A DNA stretch of 56,847 nucleotides from Bacteroidota bacterium. GTDB lineage: Bacteria > Bacteroidota > Bacteroidia > B-17B0 > Aurantibacillaceae. The notes beneath the pieces were generated by a model that worked only from the letters and a program-made list of their open reading frames with translations, was not told the origin of the DNA and made no database searches. Numbering within the stretch: the stretch's first letter is position 1; each line of letters starts with the position of its first letter. Below are positions 45,370 to 55,586 of this stretch, one piece after another. The stretch is from contig JAIUNM010000023.1 of assembly GCA_020162035.1 (NCBI GenBank), positions 1 to 56,847 of the forward strand, given 5' to 3'. The translations under genes were made by a program, and so were the position numbers.

Positions 45370-47373
45370 ATGAATAAATTAATTACTGGTTCTATTATTT
45401 TACTATCAAATGTTATGATAGCACAAAAATCAGGCATTGTTGTTGCCAACATGGATAAGTCTGTTAATCCAGCGCAAGATTTTTACAGTTTTGCAAACGG
45501 TACTTGGCAAAAAACATTTAAATTGCCCGAAAGCGATGCGCGATACGGCAGCTTTAATGAAATTAATGAAAATAACCTTAAAAAAATTAAAGTTATTTAT
45601 TCTGAAGTTTCGCAAAATAAAACCGCACAACCTAATACCAATATACAAAAATTAAGAGATTTTTATTTAACCGCAATGGATTCAACTAAGCGGGATAAGC
45701 AAGGTTTCGAAGCCATTAAGCAAGAGTTAGAAAAAATAGAAAAAGTAAAAAACATAAATGATTTTATTGCATTAAAAGCAAATTTTGATCAAATAGGCAT
45801 AAAATTATTGTTTGAAGCTGGTGTATCAGTTGATCCAAAAAACAGTAAACGAAATATTTATGGTATTTCGCAAGCCGGTTTAGGTATGGGCGATAGAGAT
45901 TTCTATTTCAATCCACAATTCGCAAAAATTAAAACGGAATATGTAAATTACTTATCAGCTTTGTATGGCCAAATAGGCATTTCTGCTGATGTTGCAACTA
46001 AAAACGCAAAAGAAATTTTAGACTTTGAAGCTAAACTTGCTGAAAAAGCTTTAACAAAATTAGAAATGCGCGATTATGAAAAAATGTATAACATTTATTC
46101 ATTACAAACTTTAACTGATTTAGCACCTATTAAATGGGAATTTTATTTTAACGAAATTAAACTTACTGTTCCTGATTCTATATTAGTTGCAACAACAGAA
46201 TATTTAAAAAATATGCAAGCTGTAATTCAAGCAACTCCTATTGAAACTTTAAAAAATTATGCAAAAGCACATGTTTTAATGGAAGCCGCTCCATTTTTAG
46301 ATACTAAATTTTTAAACATTCATTTTAATTTTAGAGGTGTTGTTATGTCAGGCGCAAAAAAAATGAAGCCGCGCTGGGAATTAACACACCAACTTATAAC
46401 GGCTACAATGGGCGAAATTATAGGCGAAGAATTTACTAAACGCCATTTTACTGCCGAAGCAAAAACTAAATTAAATATTTTAATAGATAACTTATTAGTT
46501 GCTTATCGCGAAAGAATTAAGTCTCGCACATGGATGAGTGATGAAACTAAAAAAGAAGCGTATAGAAAACTAGATTTATTAATTCGTAAAGTGGGTTTCC
46601 CTGATAAATGGAAAGATTATAGCGCATTAAGCATTTCAACTCAAAGTTATTGGGATAACATACGCCGTGTTTCTAACTTTCATTTTAAAAATAATTTAGA
46701 AGATTTAAACAAGCCAGCCGATAAAACAAAATGGCAAATGAGCCCTGTTACAGTTAACGCATATTACGACCCAAGCATAAATGAAATTGTTTTTCCTGCA
46801 GCAATTTTACAACCACCATTTTTCGACCCTAAAGCCGAAGACGCTGCAAATTACGGTACCATGGGTGCAATTATAGGGCACGAACTTACACATGGGTTTG
46901 ATGACCAAGGTTCTCAATTTGATGCAGATGGAAATTTAAAAATGTGGTGGACAAAAGAAGATTTAGCAAAGTTTAATGCTAAGAAACAATTAATAATTGA
47001 TCAATTTAATGCCTTTGTTGCAATAGATTCTTTACACGTTAACGGAGAAATGACGCAAGGCGAAAACATTGCTGATTTAGGCGGTTTAACTATGAGTTAC
47101 AATGCTTATATAAATTCATTAAAAGGCAAACCTTCAAAAGTAATGGATGGCTTTACAGGCGAGCAACGCTTTTTTATAGCTTGGGCTCAAGGCTGGAAAT
47201 CTGTTTGCAGAGATTCTGAACTAAAACGATTATTGACTATTGATTACCATTCGCCGGCTTATTTTAGATCATTTGCCCCATTAGTTAATTTGCCTTCTTT
47301 TTATAAAGCTTTTAATGTAAAAGAAGGCGATAAAATGTTTACACCAGAAATAAAACGTGTAGAAATTTGGTAA
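45370..47373 (+). CDS. M13-family zinc metallopeptidase (neprilysin/PepO-like), secreted
   Basis: 667 residues with a signal peptide ending near IAQK. It has the M13 start PAQDFYSFANGTWQKTFKLPESDARYGSFNEI, NAYYDPSINEIVFPAAILQPPFFD, the zinc motif IGHELTHGFDDQGSQFD (H504, E505, H508), and the third ligand E565 in GENIADLGG. It should be an exported endopeptidase cutting small peptides. Complete and apparently active. It overlaps the next gene by 7 nt and ends in the family-typical xxEIW. Confidence 0.95.
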   Translation: MNKLITGSIILLSNVMIAQKSGIVVANMDKSVNPAQDFYSFANGTWQKTFKLPESDARYGSFNEINENNLKKIKVIYSEVSQNKTAQPNTNIQKLRDFYLTAMDSTKRDKQGFEAIKQELEKIEKVKNINDFIALKANFDQIGIKLLFEAGVSVDPKNSKRNIYGISQAGLGMGDRDFYFNPQFAKIKTEYVNYLSALYGQIGISADVATKNAKEILDFEAKLAEKALTKLEMRDYEKMYNIYSLQTLTDLAPIKWEFYFNEIKLTVPDSILVATTEYLKNMQAVIQATPIETLKNYAKAHVLMEAAPFLDTKFLNIHFNFRGVVMSGAKKMKPRWELTHQLITATMGEIIGEEFTKRHFTAEAKTKLNILIDNLLVAYRERIKSRTWMSDETKKEAYRKLDLLIRKVGFPDKWKDYSALSISTQSYWDNIRRVSNFHFKNNLEDLNKPADKTKWQMSPVTVNAYYDPSINEIVFPAAILQPPFFDPKAEDAANYGTMGAIIGHELTHGFDDQGSQFDADGNLKMWWTKEDLAKFNAKKQLIIDQFNAFVAIDSLHVNGEMTQGENIADLGGLTMSYNAYINSLKGKPSKVMDGFTGEQRFFIAWAQGWKSVCRDSELKRLLTIDYHSPAYFRSFAPLVNLPSFYKAFNVKEGDKMFTPEIKRVEIW

Positions 47374-48824
47374 AAAAAACTAACTATAACTTAAACAAAA
47401 TTAAGGTAAGCAGTATTTTAATGCTTACCTTTTTTTTAATTAATAAAAATATTGCGCAAGGTTATAAATGCAAGCAAGAGTGGGCAAATGATAAAGATTT
47501 AAAAAATGCAACTTTAAGTTTTTGTGTAATTAATTTATCTAACGGTTTGGTGGTTGATGAGTTAAATTCTCTAACTTCCGTTGTTCCTGCAAGCACTCAA
47601 AAAGTTATAACAACCTCTGCGGCACTTGGTATTTTAGGAAACAATTACCGTTTTGAAACTAAAATTTATTTTACCGGAAATTTTAATAAACAAACAGGCG
47701 TTTTAAACGGCGATGTAATTATTTTTGGAAATGGAGATCCTACTTTACAATCGGAGTATTTTTATAAAGACACCGTTTTAGTTACAGATAAATGGGCACT
47801 AGCATTAAAAGAAAAAGGGTTAAAAGAAATTAAAGGAAAAATAATAGGCGATGCTTCTTACTTTAATAAAAGCATACCTGCAAACTGGATATGGGGCGAT
47901 ATAAATAATTATTTTGGCGCAGCACCATGTGGATTAAGTTTTTACGATAATAAATTTAAAATGCTTTATAGTTCTGGTAGCATTGGAAGCAAAGCCGAAG
48001 TAAAAAACTATAAACCACAATACAGCACTATACAATACTCTGTAAATAGCAATGTAATTAGTAAAGGAACCGAAGATGATGCTTATGTTACAGGCGATCC
48101 ATTTAGTTTTGTTAAAGATGTAAATGGAAAAATTCCACCAAATAAAACTAATTACGAAGTTGAGGCTGTATTACCCGACCCCGCATTGCTTTGCGCAGAT
48201 AAATTAACAGAATCATTAAATAAAATTGGGGTTAAACTAAATCGTCAAAATTTTTGTTCAAATTATATAAAGCCAGATAGTGTTGTAAGTAAATTATTAA
48301 TGTTTACCCATTACTCGCCAACATTAGATAAAATTGTTTACCATACCAATTTAAAAAGCAATAATTTATATGCTGAAACAATTTTATTAGCTTTAGGTAA
48401 AGGCAGCATTTATATGGGCATAGAAGCAGTAAAAAACTTTTGGCAAAAACGAGGTTTAGATGTAAGCGAAATATATATGACCGATGGAAGTGGCTTGGGA
48501 AGAGCAAATACAGTTACAACAAATTTTCAAGCAAATATGTTGGCTAAAATTTATAAAGATAGTTTGTTGTATAAACCATTTAATCACTCGTTACCAATTG
48601 CTGGGTTAAGTGGTAGTATGCGTAATATTGGCAAAGGCACTAAACTCGAAAACAACATGCGTGCAAAAACAGGGTATATAAATAGGGCAAGGGGATATTG
48701 CGGATACGTTAATAACGAAAATGGCGATTGTTTAGCGTTTTCAGTTTTATTTAATAATTATAACTGTAGTGCGAAGGAAGCTAAACTTAAAATCGAGAAA
48801 TGGTTGGTCGAGTTGGAGGAGTGA
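47367..48824 (+). CDS. dacB: D-alanyl-D-alanine carboxypeptidase/endopeptidase (PBP4, S13)
   Basis: 485 residues of a class C low-molecular-mass PBP that trims peptidoglycan peptides. Active-site motifs are S76-T-Q-K79 (VVPASTQKVITT), SNN in LKSNNLYAE, and K434-T-G436 in MRAKTGYINRARGYCGYV. DGSGLGRANTVT is the typical preceding loop. The start is TTG, overlapping the M13 stop codon; it is preferred over an internal ATG because it gives a basic n-region (VKKTNYNLNKIK) before the hydrophobic signal segment ending IAQG. Confidence 0.93.
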   Translation: MVKKTNYNLNKIKVSSILMLTFFLINKNIAQGYKCKQEWANDKDLKNATLSFCVINLSNGLVVDELNSLTSVVPASTQKVITTSAALGILGNNYRFETKIYFTGNFNKQTGVLNGDVIIFGNGDPTLQSEYFYKDTVLVTDKWALALKEKGLKEIKGKIIGDASYFNKSIPANWIWGDINNYFGAAPCGLSFYDNKFKMLYSSGSIGSKAEVKNYKPQYSTIQYSVNSNVISKGTEDDAYVTGDPFSFVKDVNGKIPPNKTNYEVEAVLPDPALLCADKLTESLNKIGVKLNRQNFCSNYIKPDSVVSKLLMFTHYSPTLDKIVYHTNLKSNNLYAETILLALGKGSIYMGIEAVKNFWQKRGLDVSEIYMTDGSGLGRANTVTTNFQANMLAKIYKDSLLYKPFNHSLPIAGLSGSMRNIGKGTKLENNMRAKTGYINRARGYCGYVNNENGDCLAFSVLFNNYNCSAKEAKLKIEKWLVELEE

Positions 48825-48843
48825 TATATTTGGCCTTGATTTT

Positions 48844-48858
48844 ATGTGATTATCACAT
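48844..48858. promoter_or_regulatory. Candidate CRP/FNR-type operator upstream of the giant secreted protein gene
   Basis: ATGTGATTATCACAT is a perfect 15-bp palindrome about one T. The TGTGA/TCACA half-sites are those of the CRP/FNR family, but the spacing is 3 rather than the usual 6 for CRP. Its centre lies about 60 nt before the predicted start of transcription, a normal activator position. Confidence 0.5.
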
Positions 48859-48896
48859 TATTTTTAACAAAAATTTGCTTTTTACTGAAATTGTTT

Positions 48897-48904
48897 TAAA
48901 TTTG
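48897..48904 (+). promoter_or_regulatory. -33/-7 promoter of the giant secreted protein gene
   Basis: TAAATTTG with TTTG at 48874-48877, 19 nt upstream. It predicts a start of transcription near 48910 and a leader of about 14 nt before ATG 48924. Confidence 0.65.
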
Positions 48905-48923
48905 GTAAACTAAAAAGAATACC

Positions 48924-51900
48924 ATGAGAAATATTTTTTTACTTATTGCAATATGTTTTATAACAATTATATACTCCCAAGGCAATTACAACGTCTATGA
49001 TTCAGTATATGATGGGAAAGGCAATAAATATAGCTTAAACTCGATAGCACTTAAACAAATCAATCCGGGTATAAATTTAGTATTCGCGCCTGCCACAGTA
49101 ACTTGTCAAGCAGGGTATTTCAGATTATTTTTTGCACCAAACAGTGGTTTAGATGGAAATACACCAGTTGAAATTGCTAAACGAAATGTTTTCTGTCAAT
49201 TAATGACTGATATTTCTTGCTTTATAACTTCACCTTTAAATTCTCCTTGTAATACAACAACTAATACAACAACGTTTGTTAATTTATATATCACTAATAC
49301 AACCGTTGGTGCCGGAAATGCAAGCGCAATTTATGTTTTTCCACAAGGCGCAAATCCTAATGTGGGAATAATTCATAATGCTATTTGGAAAACTATTGTT
49401 ACTGGAACTGATGCGTATCAAGGAGTATCTTCTCCCTTAGGATATAGTGCTGGAGGAGGATTTTATCATGGATATATGAGGATTAACAACACATTGAACT
49501 GGTATTTAAATCTATCAAGCACCACAGCAATTGTATCAGGACAAGCTGATTTGTATACAGTTATGCTTCATGAAGCTCTTCATTCTCTCGGTTTCGAATC
49601 TCTAATTGGTCCAACAGGAGCATCACTTTACACAAGTCTGGGTGGTCCAAACGCTTATTCAAAATACGATTCTTTTTTAAAGGACGGATTGGGCAATTCT
49701 TTATTATCAGCACCAAGCTCAAGCTGTAGTAACGTTGCTGTTAATTTTGCAGCCAACGTAGCTTTAGTAAACCCTAATAACTGTGTGGCTCCTATGGGTG
49801 TTCAAAGTAATTTAACAAATTGCGCAACAACTATATTCTATGCTAGTCCTAGTCAAACTGTACAATTATATCGTCCTGACTGCTATGAACTAGGTGCAAG
49901 CTTAAGCCACTTTGAAGATGCTTGCTATCCAACAGCAGCTCCTTATGGGAATGATATGTATTTTGTTATGTCAAATATATTACCTGGATCTGTGGTAAGG
50001 AGATATCCACGAGAAGAAGAAAGAATTGTATTGTGTGATTTGGGATATTCTGTAACTGCAAATTATCCATCACCAGTTAGTGGTGCTGCATATTCCTATA
50101 CGGCCGGGGCATGCACACCTGATGGTGTATGGGGAGTTAATGATGGCTTAGACCCTTTAACCGGAGCTTTTACCTTTACTTGGGGAGCTTCAAATTGCGT
50201 TACAATTCCAAAGAGCACGATACTAGCAAATGATGCGGCTAATTCTTCAATTAGCTGCGTAAGTTTTGTTACTTCAGGAGGAGGTGCTTTTATTGTTGAC
50301 AACCCATCAGACATCCAAGTTTGCTTTCCTCCAGGACCATTAAATTTTTGTGGACCAATGGTATTACAATATGTTCCGAAAAATAACTCAACAGGTGCAT
50401 TAGGAAATATAACTTACATTTTTGTCTATAAACAATGTACAAATTGTGGCCCTGTTAATCCATGTAACATAGTACAAAACGGAGGATTTGAAAACGTCAA
50501 TACACCTTCAGTATGCGTTGCTGGTGGACCTAATGGAAATGGAGTAGCAAGTGCATTTGTGCAGTGTTGGGATGTTTATAATGCAACCGGAAGTAATGAT
50601 CTCTTCCCAAGAACATGCCCTCTATTACCTACAGCAACATCTAGTCTATTTCCGTCGAATTTTTTACCGGATTCGCATAATGGCATTCCAAATAATGTTT
50701 ACGCAGGGCATATTACCAATATTTCTACAGCAGGAGTTAGTCCTTCTGAAACTTTTCAGAATAACTTAGGAACGCCTTTAATACCTACAAATACTTATGT
50801 AGTTAGTTTTTGGAGTTACTTTAACGCGCAGGGAGCATTACAGATCAACCCGGGCCCACAACCTAACCATAAGTTAATTTACACAATTGGTGCAAAACAA
50901 ACTTTCCCCTTTCCATTTTTTAATGGTGCTTATCCTCCTCCTACTTTAGATGTATTAGCTAATTTTACCTTACAACCTATATTTAATCAATGGGTATATA
51001 ATACTCAAACGGTAGTGTTCAACCCATCTGTTAATGCTCCGTATAACGCTGTGACAATGGGTGGAAACGAACTAGCATCTGCTATTATTAACGGCGTTTC
51101 TGGCTTAGGCTATTCAGCTTATACTTTTTTGGATGATTTTTCTATCATTCCTGCTGCACAAGTTCCGGCATTCAATATTCCAAATTTACTTTGTAATGCA
51201 ACACCGACTTTAGGTAACATTCAACAATTTGCAGCACAACCCGGTACTTTTAGTGGTATAGGAATTGTAAACAATGGAGGCGTTTACGATTTTAATGCCC
51301 CAAATACGCTCACACCGGGCATTTATCCGATTGGCTATACCTATACTTCCAACGTAAATTGTGTGAATACAATTTATTCTAACGCTTATGTTGGTGGAAT
51401 TACAGCAACTACAAATAGTAATACATGTAGCGGTGGAGGATACACATTATCTGCAACAGGATTTTCCCTAAATACTAATTTTACATGGCTACCGGGTGGG
51501 CAAACAAGTAATATTATTATTGTTAATCCACTCGTAAGTACAGTATATACGCTTGTTGCTTCCAGTGGGACATGCTCTAATCAATACACGTTTGCAATTA
51601 ATATTTTCCCACTTTCTACAACTGTCACTCCTCTGCCTCCGGTTTGTGTAGGTACAATTTCTAATTACACTTTAAATAGCTATTTAAGCCCTGGTACACC
51701 GTTGGGCGGAACATTTAATGGACCTGGAATATTACAACAATCATGTACACCACCATTTACCAATTGTTTCTTAATTGATTTAACAGCACCTCCAACCTAC
51801 ACACCAGGTTTTTATTCCTATACTTACAATGTACCCGCAAATCCTAGCGTTGGTAATTTTTGCCCTTACAATAGTATTTATAATGCTCAGTTTTTACCAC

Positions 51901-54900
51901 AGTTTACGTTAAATGTAAACGCATTACCAAGTGGGACCAATTGTATAGTAAGTGGGCAGAGTACGACTTTGATAGCTACCGCTAGTCCTTCGGCAGGCGT
52001 AACATTTAGTTGGCAACCTTTTGCAACTTCAGGTATCAACGTTGTGCTTTCACCAACAAGTAGTCTTACTTATACTTTAATTGGTGATAACGGGGGGTGC
52101 GTGAAATCTTTAACCAATAATATTAATGTTATACCCCCTGTTACCTTTACCAACCTGCCAACTAATTGGTGTACTTACCAAACTTATTATTTAGAGGATT
52201 ATTTAGCTGCAGGTACACCAACAGGGGGAACTTGGAGCGGCACTAACATGGGTACTTTTTACCAAAATCAAATTTTTGGCGGCACTAATATTGATGTTAA
52301 TCCTGTGTTAACTTCTTTAGGCACACAAACTGTTACGTATTGTTATACTAGCCCAACAAACAGTTTATGTTCAGTTTGTAATCAGTTTACAGTTAACATC
52401 AATCAAGGCTTTCAATTAAATGCCTCTTCTAGTGCTGTTTTCTGTGCTAATATTTCTACGCTTCAAGCTAATATAGGTGTAGCAGTTACTTTTAGTGGAT
52501 CTGGCAACCCTTTTCCTGTTAATTATTTATGGACACCAAGTGGCTTAACAACAGCTAGCATTAATGTAACACCTGCTGCTAATACAAATTACACTTGCAT
52601 TGCTACAAGTGTAGCCGGTTGTACGGCGGTTAATACGGTAAGTGTGAGTGTAAGCAACAGTTGTTGTGTAAGTACTAATTATTTAAGTAGTAGTATTATT
52701 GGTGCCCCTGGCTCAACAACATCACTTACTGGTTTTTTTGCCGTTAATCAAAATATAACTCTGGATGGTTTAGTAGAATTAAGTGGTGAATATGCCATAG
52801 CACCAAATGTAAAAATTACCGTTGCACCTAACGCCACGCTGCAAACAGTTACCTTGCCTGGGGCTCAAGCGGGAGCTCATCTTTATGCTTGCGGTGATAT
52901 GTGGCAAGGAATAGAAATTATTAACACAGGAAAGGTGTTTATAAATACTGGCGGAGATGTAATAGAAGATGCCATTGTTGCTGTGCGCAGTAATGGAAGT
53001 ACTACAACCAATACGTTAACACCTGATATAACCATTATTGGAACTATACTTAATCGAAACCGCGTTGGTGTGAGTATTGAAAATTATACGCAGCCTGTAA
53101 ACCCTGCACCTTTTATTATTGAAAACACAGTGTTTACTTGCCGTGATTTAGCTATAACGCCCGGCACCGGCATTTGGCCATTTGCCGGTACATTAAAAGT
53201 AGTAAGCGGTTCAACTAATGCTTTAAGCAGCCCATATTTAGTTGGGGGTTATACACCTGTTAATTTAAAGCCTCCATTTTCTAATATTCCAAGTTATGCA
53301 GGGGTTTACGTTGAAAATAGTGGTACAATTGCTAACCCTGTGGTTAGCCCTACGGTTACTAGTGTTTTAATTGGCAATAAAACCTTTCTTAACAACGGCT
53401 TTTTTAACCTTTTTGATAATTTAATGTTTGGTATTTACGGCGAAGGCAGTAATATCGAAAGTCAAAACAATACTTTTCAAAACAGCCGAAGAGTTATTCT
53501 TTGTACACCTCGTTGTAGAATAAGAGGGGGCTATGGTATTTATGCCAAATCAAATTACACAACTTACAGCAACAATGTGCTTAATTGCACACACCCAAGT
53601 TTAGCTTCTAATAACGGCCGTATTAATAAATTTTACGACTGCTACATTGGTGTTGGTGCTGACTATATGTATAATGTAGATGTGCAGTATGCAGATTTTA
53701 GAAGTAATCAATACACAAGTCCTCCAAGTCCGTTAAATATTACGGGTTTAGTTGGGGTACAAATAAACACTAATAAAGTAAAAGCATACAAGGTTAGTTT
53801 TAACTTAATGCAAAATATATACAATGGTATAGCTGCTAATTTGAGTCCTTATTTTATGGCCTTGCCTGGTGTACCTGCTTATGGATTGTACCTTGGACAA
53901 GCCAGCGTAAACAGTAACACCATTGTGCCTAAGTTAGCCGCAACAGCTGCTGCAGGCGTGCCTAGGGTTTACCATGCCATTTATGCTGCCAATGGTTTTT
54001 ACAGCGGCTTGGCCACTTACACTGAAAGTTTAGCCGACTTTAGAATCCAAAAAAACACATTGGGCAATGTTTGGCGTGGGGTACAAGTTATTGGGTTTAA
54101 TTTTGGCGGTTATGTAGCTACAGTTGCGCAAAACAGCATTAATATGGTTGTTGATCCAAACACGCAACCGCAGTACGGAGTATATAGCGCGGCTAATTAT
54201 GCTAATGCTATTAATACCAATAGTATTTCAGGTTTTAATATAACCAACACATTGGTTGCCGGTGTTTATGCAAGTATGAACAGCGGGCCAACCAACACCG
54301 CCATAGCCTTAAACAGCATTAGGTGCAATACCTTAACCAATATGTTTATAGGTTTTGATTTTGAAAGTTACAACGGTGCCAGTATATGGCGCAATAACGA
54401 TATGCAAACCATAAGGCGCGGCTTGTACATTGGCAACAATGGCATTATTGGACAACAGGGCACTTTTGCTGCACCCAGCGATAATAAATGGCTAGGCAGC
54501 TGGGCTGGCAGAAACGGAACTTGGACAGATGCAACCATGACCTCTACAAACCCGGTATCTGCTCACTCAAAACTATTTGTAAGAAGTGGTACTCCAAATA
54601 CACCCCCTTTTAATAATGGATTTATAGCTTTAGGTAGTTATCAAGCTCCTAGTGCATTAAACCCTGCAAATAATTCTGCACCTGCCTTTAATTGCTTAAC
54701 AGGCGGTAGTGGCGGTGGCGGTGGCGGCGGCAGTAATGCATCGCAACGTGAGGCTTTGTTAACAGATATTGCAGTAGAAAATGTAAGCGTTACCACTATT
54801 GAACCCGCAACAAGAGAAATACTTAGAAATGCAGCTTATAGCGATTTAATTGCAGAACCAGTGCTGGTAACCGCAAACAGTACATTAAGTGCATTTAGTG

Positions 54901-55586
54901 CTACTAATAGTATGCCTAGTGCAATGGGTAAATTTAAAGATGTTGAGGGTAAATTAAGTACAGGGCAATTAAGCTTGGCGCAAAGTATTATTGCTGCATT
55001 TAGCCCAACTACTAATATAGAAAATAATTACAAAACCTTTTACACTTTACAAAGAGCTTATTTGCAAAACCAAGATTTAACTTTACTTGAAAATATACAA
55101 CTCCTATTATTAGTGTATCAATGTCCGTTTACTGATGGGCAAGTGGTTTACAATGCCCGAGCCTTGTATAACCTAGTTAACCAAACGGTGGTTGTTTATA
55201 ACGATAATAATTGTAGAGATAAAGGCTATAGTTTTGGAAGAACGCAAGATAGTGCAGCAAGCTATACGCCAGAAGAGAGTGAGTTATTACATCAATTAAT
55301 AACAAACGAAAAAGAAACAAAACTAAAGTATAAAACTAAAAACGAATATTATTTAGTGCCTAACCCGGCAAATACTTTTGTTTCAATAATTGGCACTAAT
55401 GAAAAAGAGCAATTACAAATTACCATTACCGATGTAAGTGGCAAAGTATTAAAAGCAATAACTATTAATACAGAGGCTTACAGTGCAGTGGTTAATTTTA
55501 ACTTACTAGAAGGTGTTTATTTTGTAAATATAATTAACAGCCATGGAGAAAAAACGGTTAAAAAATTGGTGGTTGCTAAACAATAA
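48924..55586 (+). CDS. Giant T9SS-secreted protein: leishmanolysin-like protease, Ig-like repeats, beta-helix
   Basis: 2220 residues. A signal peptide (about 1-20) precedes a metzincin-like protease domain with MLHEALHSLGF (H216, E217, H220). A third ligand is likely at H329 in ASLSHFEDAC, and the domain ends VLCDLGY, as in leishmanolysin-type enzymes. Next are Ig/cadherin-like and NGGFEN-type carbohydrate-binding-like domains (about 400-770). Cys-rich gliding-motility-type Ig domains (780-1270) follow, then a right-handed beta-helix rich in N and T (about 1350-1900), a poly-Gly linker (1927-1938), a helical segment, and a T9SS type A sorting domain (2139-2220, YYLVPNPANTFVSI ... EGVYFVNI). 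The CTD marks it for export and cell-surface anchoring. The role of the beta-helix is unknown. Its codons are less AT-biased than those of the polysaccharide cluster. Confidence 0.87.
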   Translation: MRNIFLLIAICFITIIYSQGNYNVYDSVYDGKGNKYSLNSIALKQINPGINLVFAPATVTCQAGYFRLFFAPNSGLDGNTPVEIAKRNVFCQLMTDISCFITSPLNSPCNTTTNTTTFVNLYITNTTVGAGNASAIYVFPQGANPNVGIIHNAIWKTIVTGTDAYQGVSSPLGYSAGGGFYHGYMRINNTLNWYLNLSSTTAIVSGQADLYTVMLHEALHSLGFESLIGPTGASLYTSLGGPNAYSKYDSFLKDGLGNSLLSAPSSSCSNVAVNFAANVALVNPNNCVAPMGVQSNLTNCATTIFYASPSQTVQLYRPDCYELGASLSHFEDACYPTAAPYGNDMYFVMSNILPGSVVRRYPREEERIVLCDLGYSVTANYPSPVSGAAYSYTAGACTPDGVWGVNDGLDPLTGAFTFTWGASNCVTIPKSTILANDAANSSISCVSFVTSGGGAFIVDNPSDIQVCFPPGPLNFCGPMVLQYVPKNNSTGALGNITYIFVYKQCTNCGPVNPCNIVQNGGFENVNTPSVCVAGGPNGNGVASAFVQCWDVYNATGSNDLFPRTCPLLPTATSSLFPSNFLPDSHNGIPNNVYAGHITNISTAGVSPSETFQNNLGTPLIPTNTYVVSFWSYFNAQGALQINPGPQPNHKLIYTIGAKQTFPFPFFNGAYPPPTLDVLANFTLQPIFNQWVYNTQTVVFNPSVNAPYNAVTMGGNELASAIINGVSGLGYSAYTFLDDFSIIPAAQVPAFNIPNLLCNATPTLGNIQQFAAQPGTFSGIGIVNNGGVYDFNAPNTLTPGIYPIGYTYTSNVNCVNTIYSNAYVGGITATTNSNTCSGGGYTLSATGFSLNTNFTWLPGGQTSNIIIVNPLVSTVYTLVASSGTCSNQYTFAINIFPLSTTVTPLPPVCVGTISNYTLNSYLSPGTPLGGTFNGPGILQQSCTPPFTNCFLIDLTAPPTYTPGFYSYTYNVPANPSVGNFCPYNSIYNAQFLPQFTLNVNALPSGTNCIVSGQSTTLIATASPSAGVTFSWQPFATSGINVVLSPTSSLTYTLIGDNGGCVKSLTNNINVIPPVTFTNLPTNWCTYQTYYLEDYLAAGTPTGGTWSGTNMGTFYQNQIFGGTNIDVNPVLTSLGTQTVTYCYTSPTNSLCSVCNQFTVNINQGFQLNASSSAVFCANISTLQANIGVAVTFSGSGNPFPVNYLWTPSGLTTASINVTPAANTNYTCIATSVAGCTAVNTVSVSVSNSCCVSTNYLSSSIIGAPGSTTSLTGFFAVNQNITLDGLVELSGEYAIAPNVKITVAPNATLQTVTLPGAQAGAHLYACGDMWQGIEIINTGKVFINTGGDVIEDAIVAVRSNGSTTTNTLTPDITIIGTILNRNRVGVSIENYTQPVNPAPFIIENTVFTCRDLAITPGTGIWPFAGTLKVVSGSTNALSSPYLVGGYTPVNLKPPFSNIPSYAGVYVENSGTIANPVVSPTVTSVLIGNKTFLNNGFFNLFDNLMFGIYGEGSNIESQNNTFQNSRRVILCTPRCRIRGGYGIYAKSNYTTYSNNVLNCTHPSLASNNGRINKFYDCYIGVGADYMYNVDVQYADFRSNQYTSPPSPLNITGLVGVQINTNKVKAYKVSFNLMQNIYNGIAANLSPYFMALPGVPAYGLYLGQASVNSNTIVPKLAATAAAGVPRVYHAIYAANGFYSGLATYTESLADFRIQKNTLGNVWRGVQVIGFNFGGYVATVAQNSINMVVDPNTQPQYGVYSAANYANAINTNSISGFNITNTLVAGVYASMNSGPTNTAIALNSIRCNTLTNMFIGFDFESYNGASIWRNNDMQTIRRGLYIGNNGIIGQQGTFAAPSDNKWLGSWAGRNGTWTDATMTSTNPVSAHSKLFVRSGTPNTPPFNNGFIALGSYQAPSALNPANNSAPAFNCLTGGSGGGGGGGSNASQREALLTDIAVENVSVTTIEPATREILRNAAYSDLIAEPVLVTANSTLSAFSATNSMPSAMGKFKDVEGKLSTGQLSLAQSIIAAFSPTTNIENNYKTFYTLQRAYLQNQDLTLLENIQLLLLVYQCPFTDGQVVYNARALYNLVNQTVVVYNDNNCRDKGYSFGRTQDSAASYTPEESELLHQLITNEKETKLKYKTKNEYYLVPNPANTFVSIIGTNEKEQLQITITDVSGKVLKAITINTEAYSAVVNFNLLEGVYFVNIINSHGEKTVKKLVVAKQ
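54702..54737 (+). repeat. GGC/GGT simple repeat encoding a poly-Gly linker
   Basis: An in-frame run of Gly codons (GGC and GGT, one AGT) gives a glycine-rich linker between the beta-helix and the helical part of the giant protein. It is GC-rich in an AT-rich genome and could vary in length by slippage. Confidence 0.8.
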
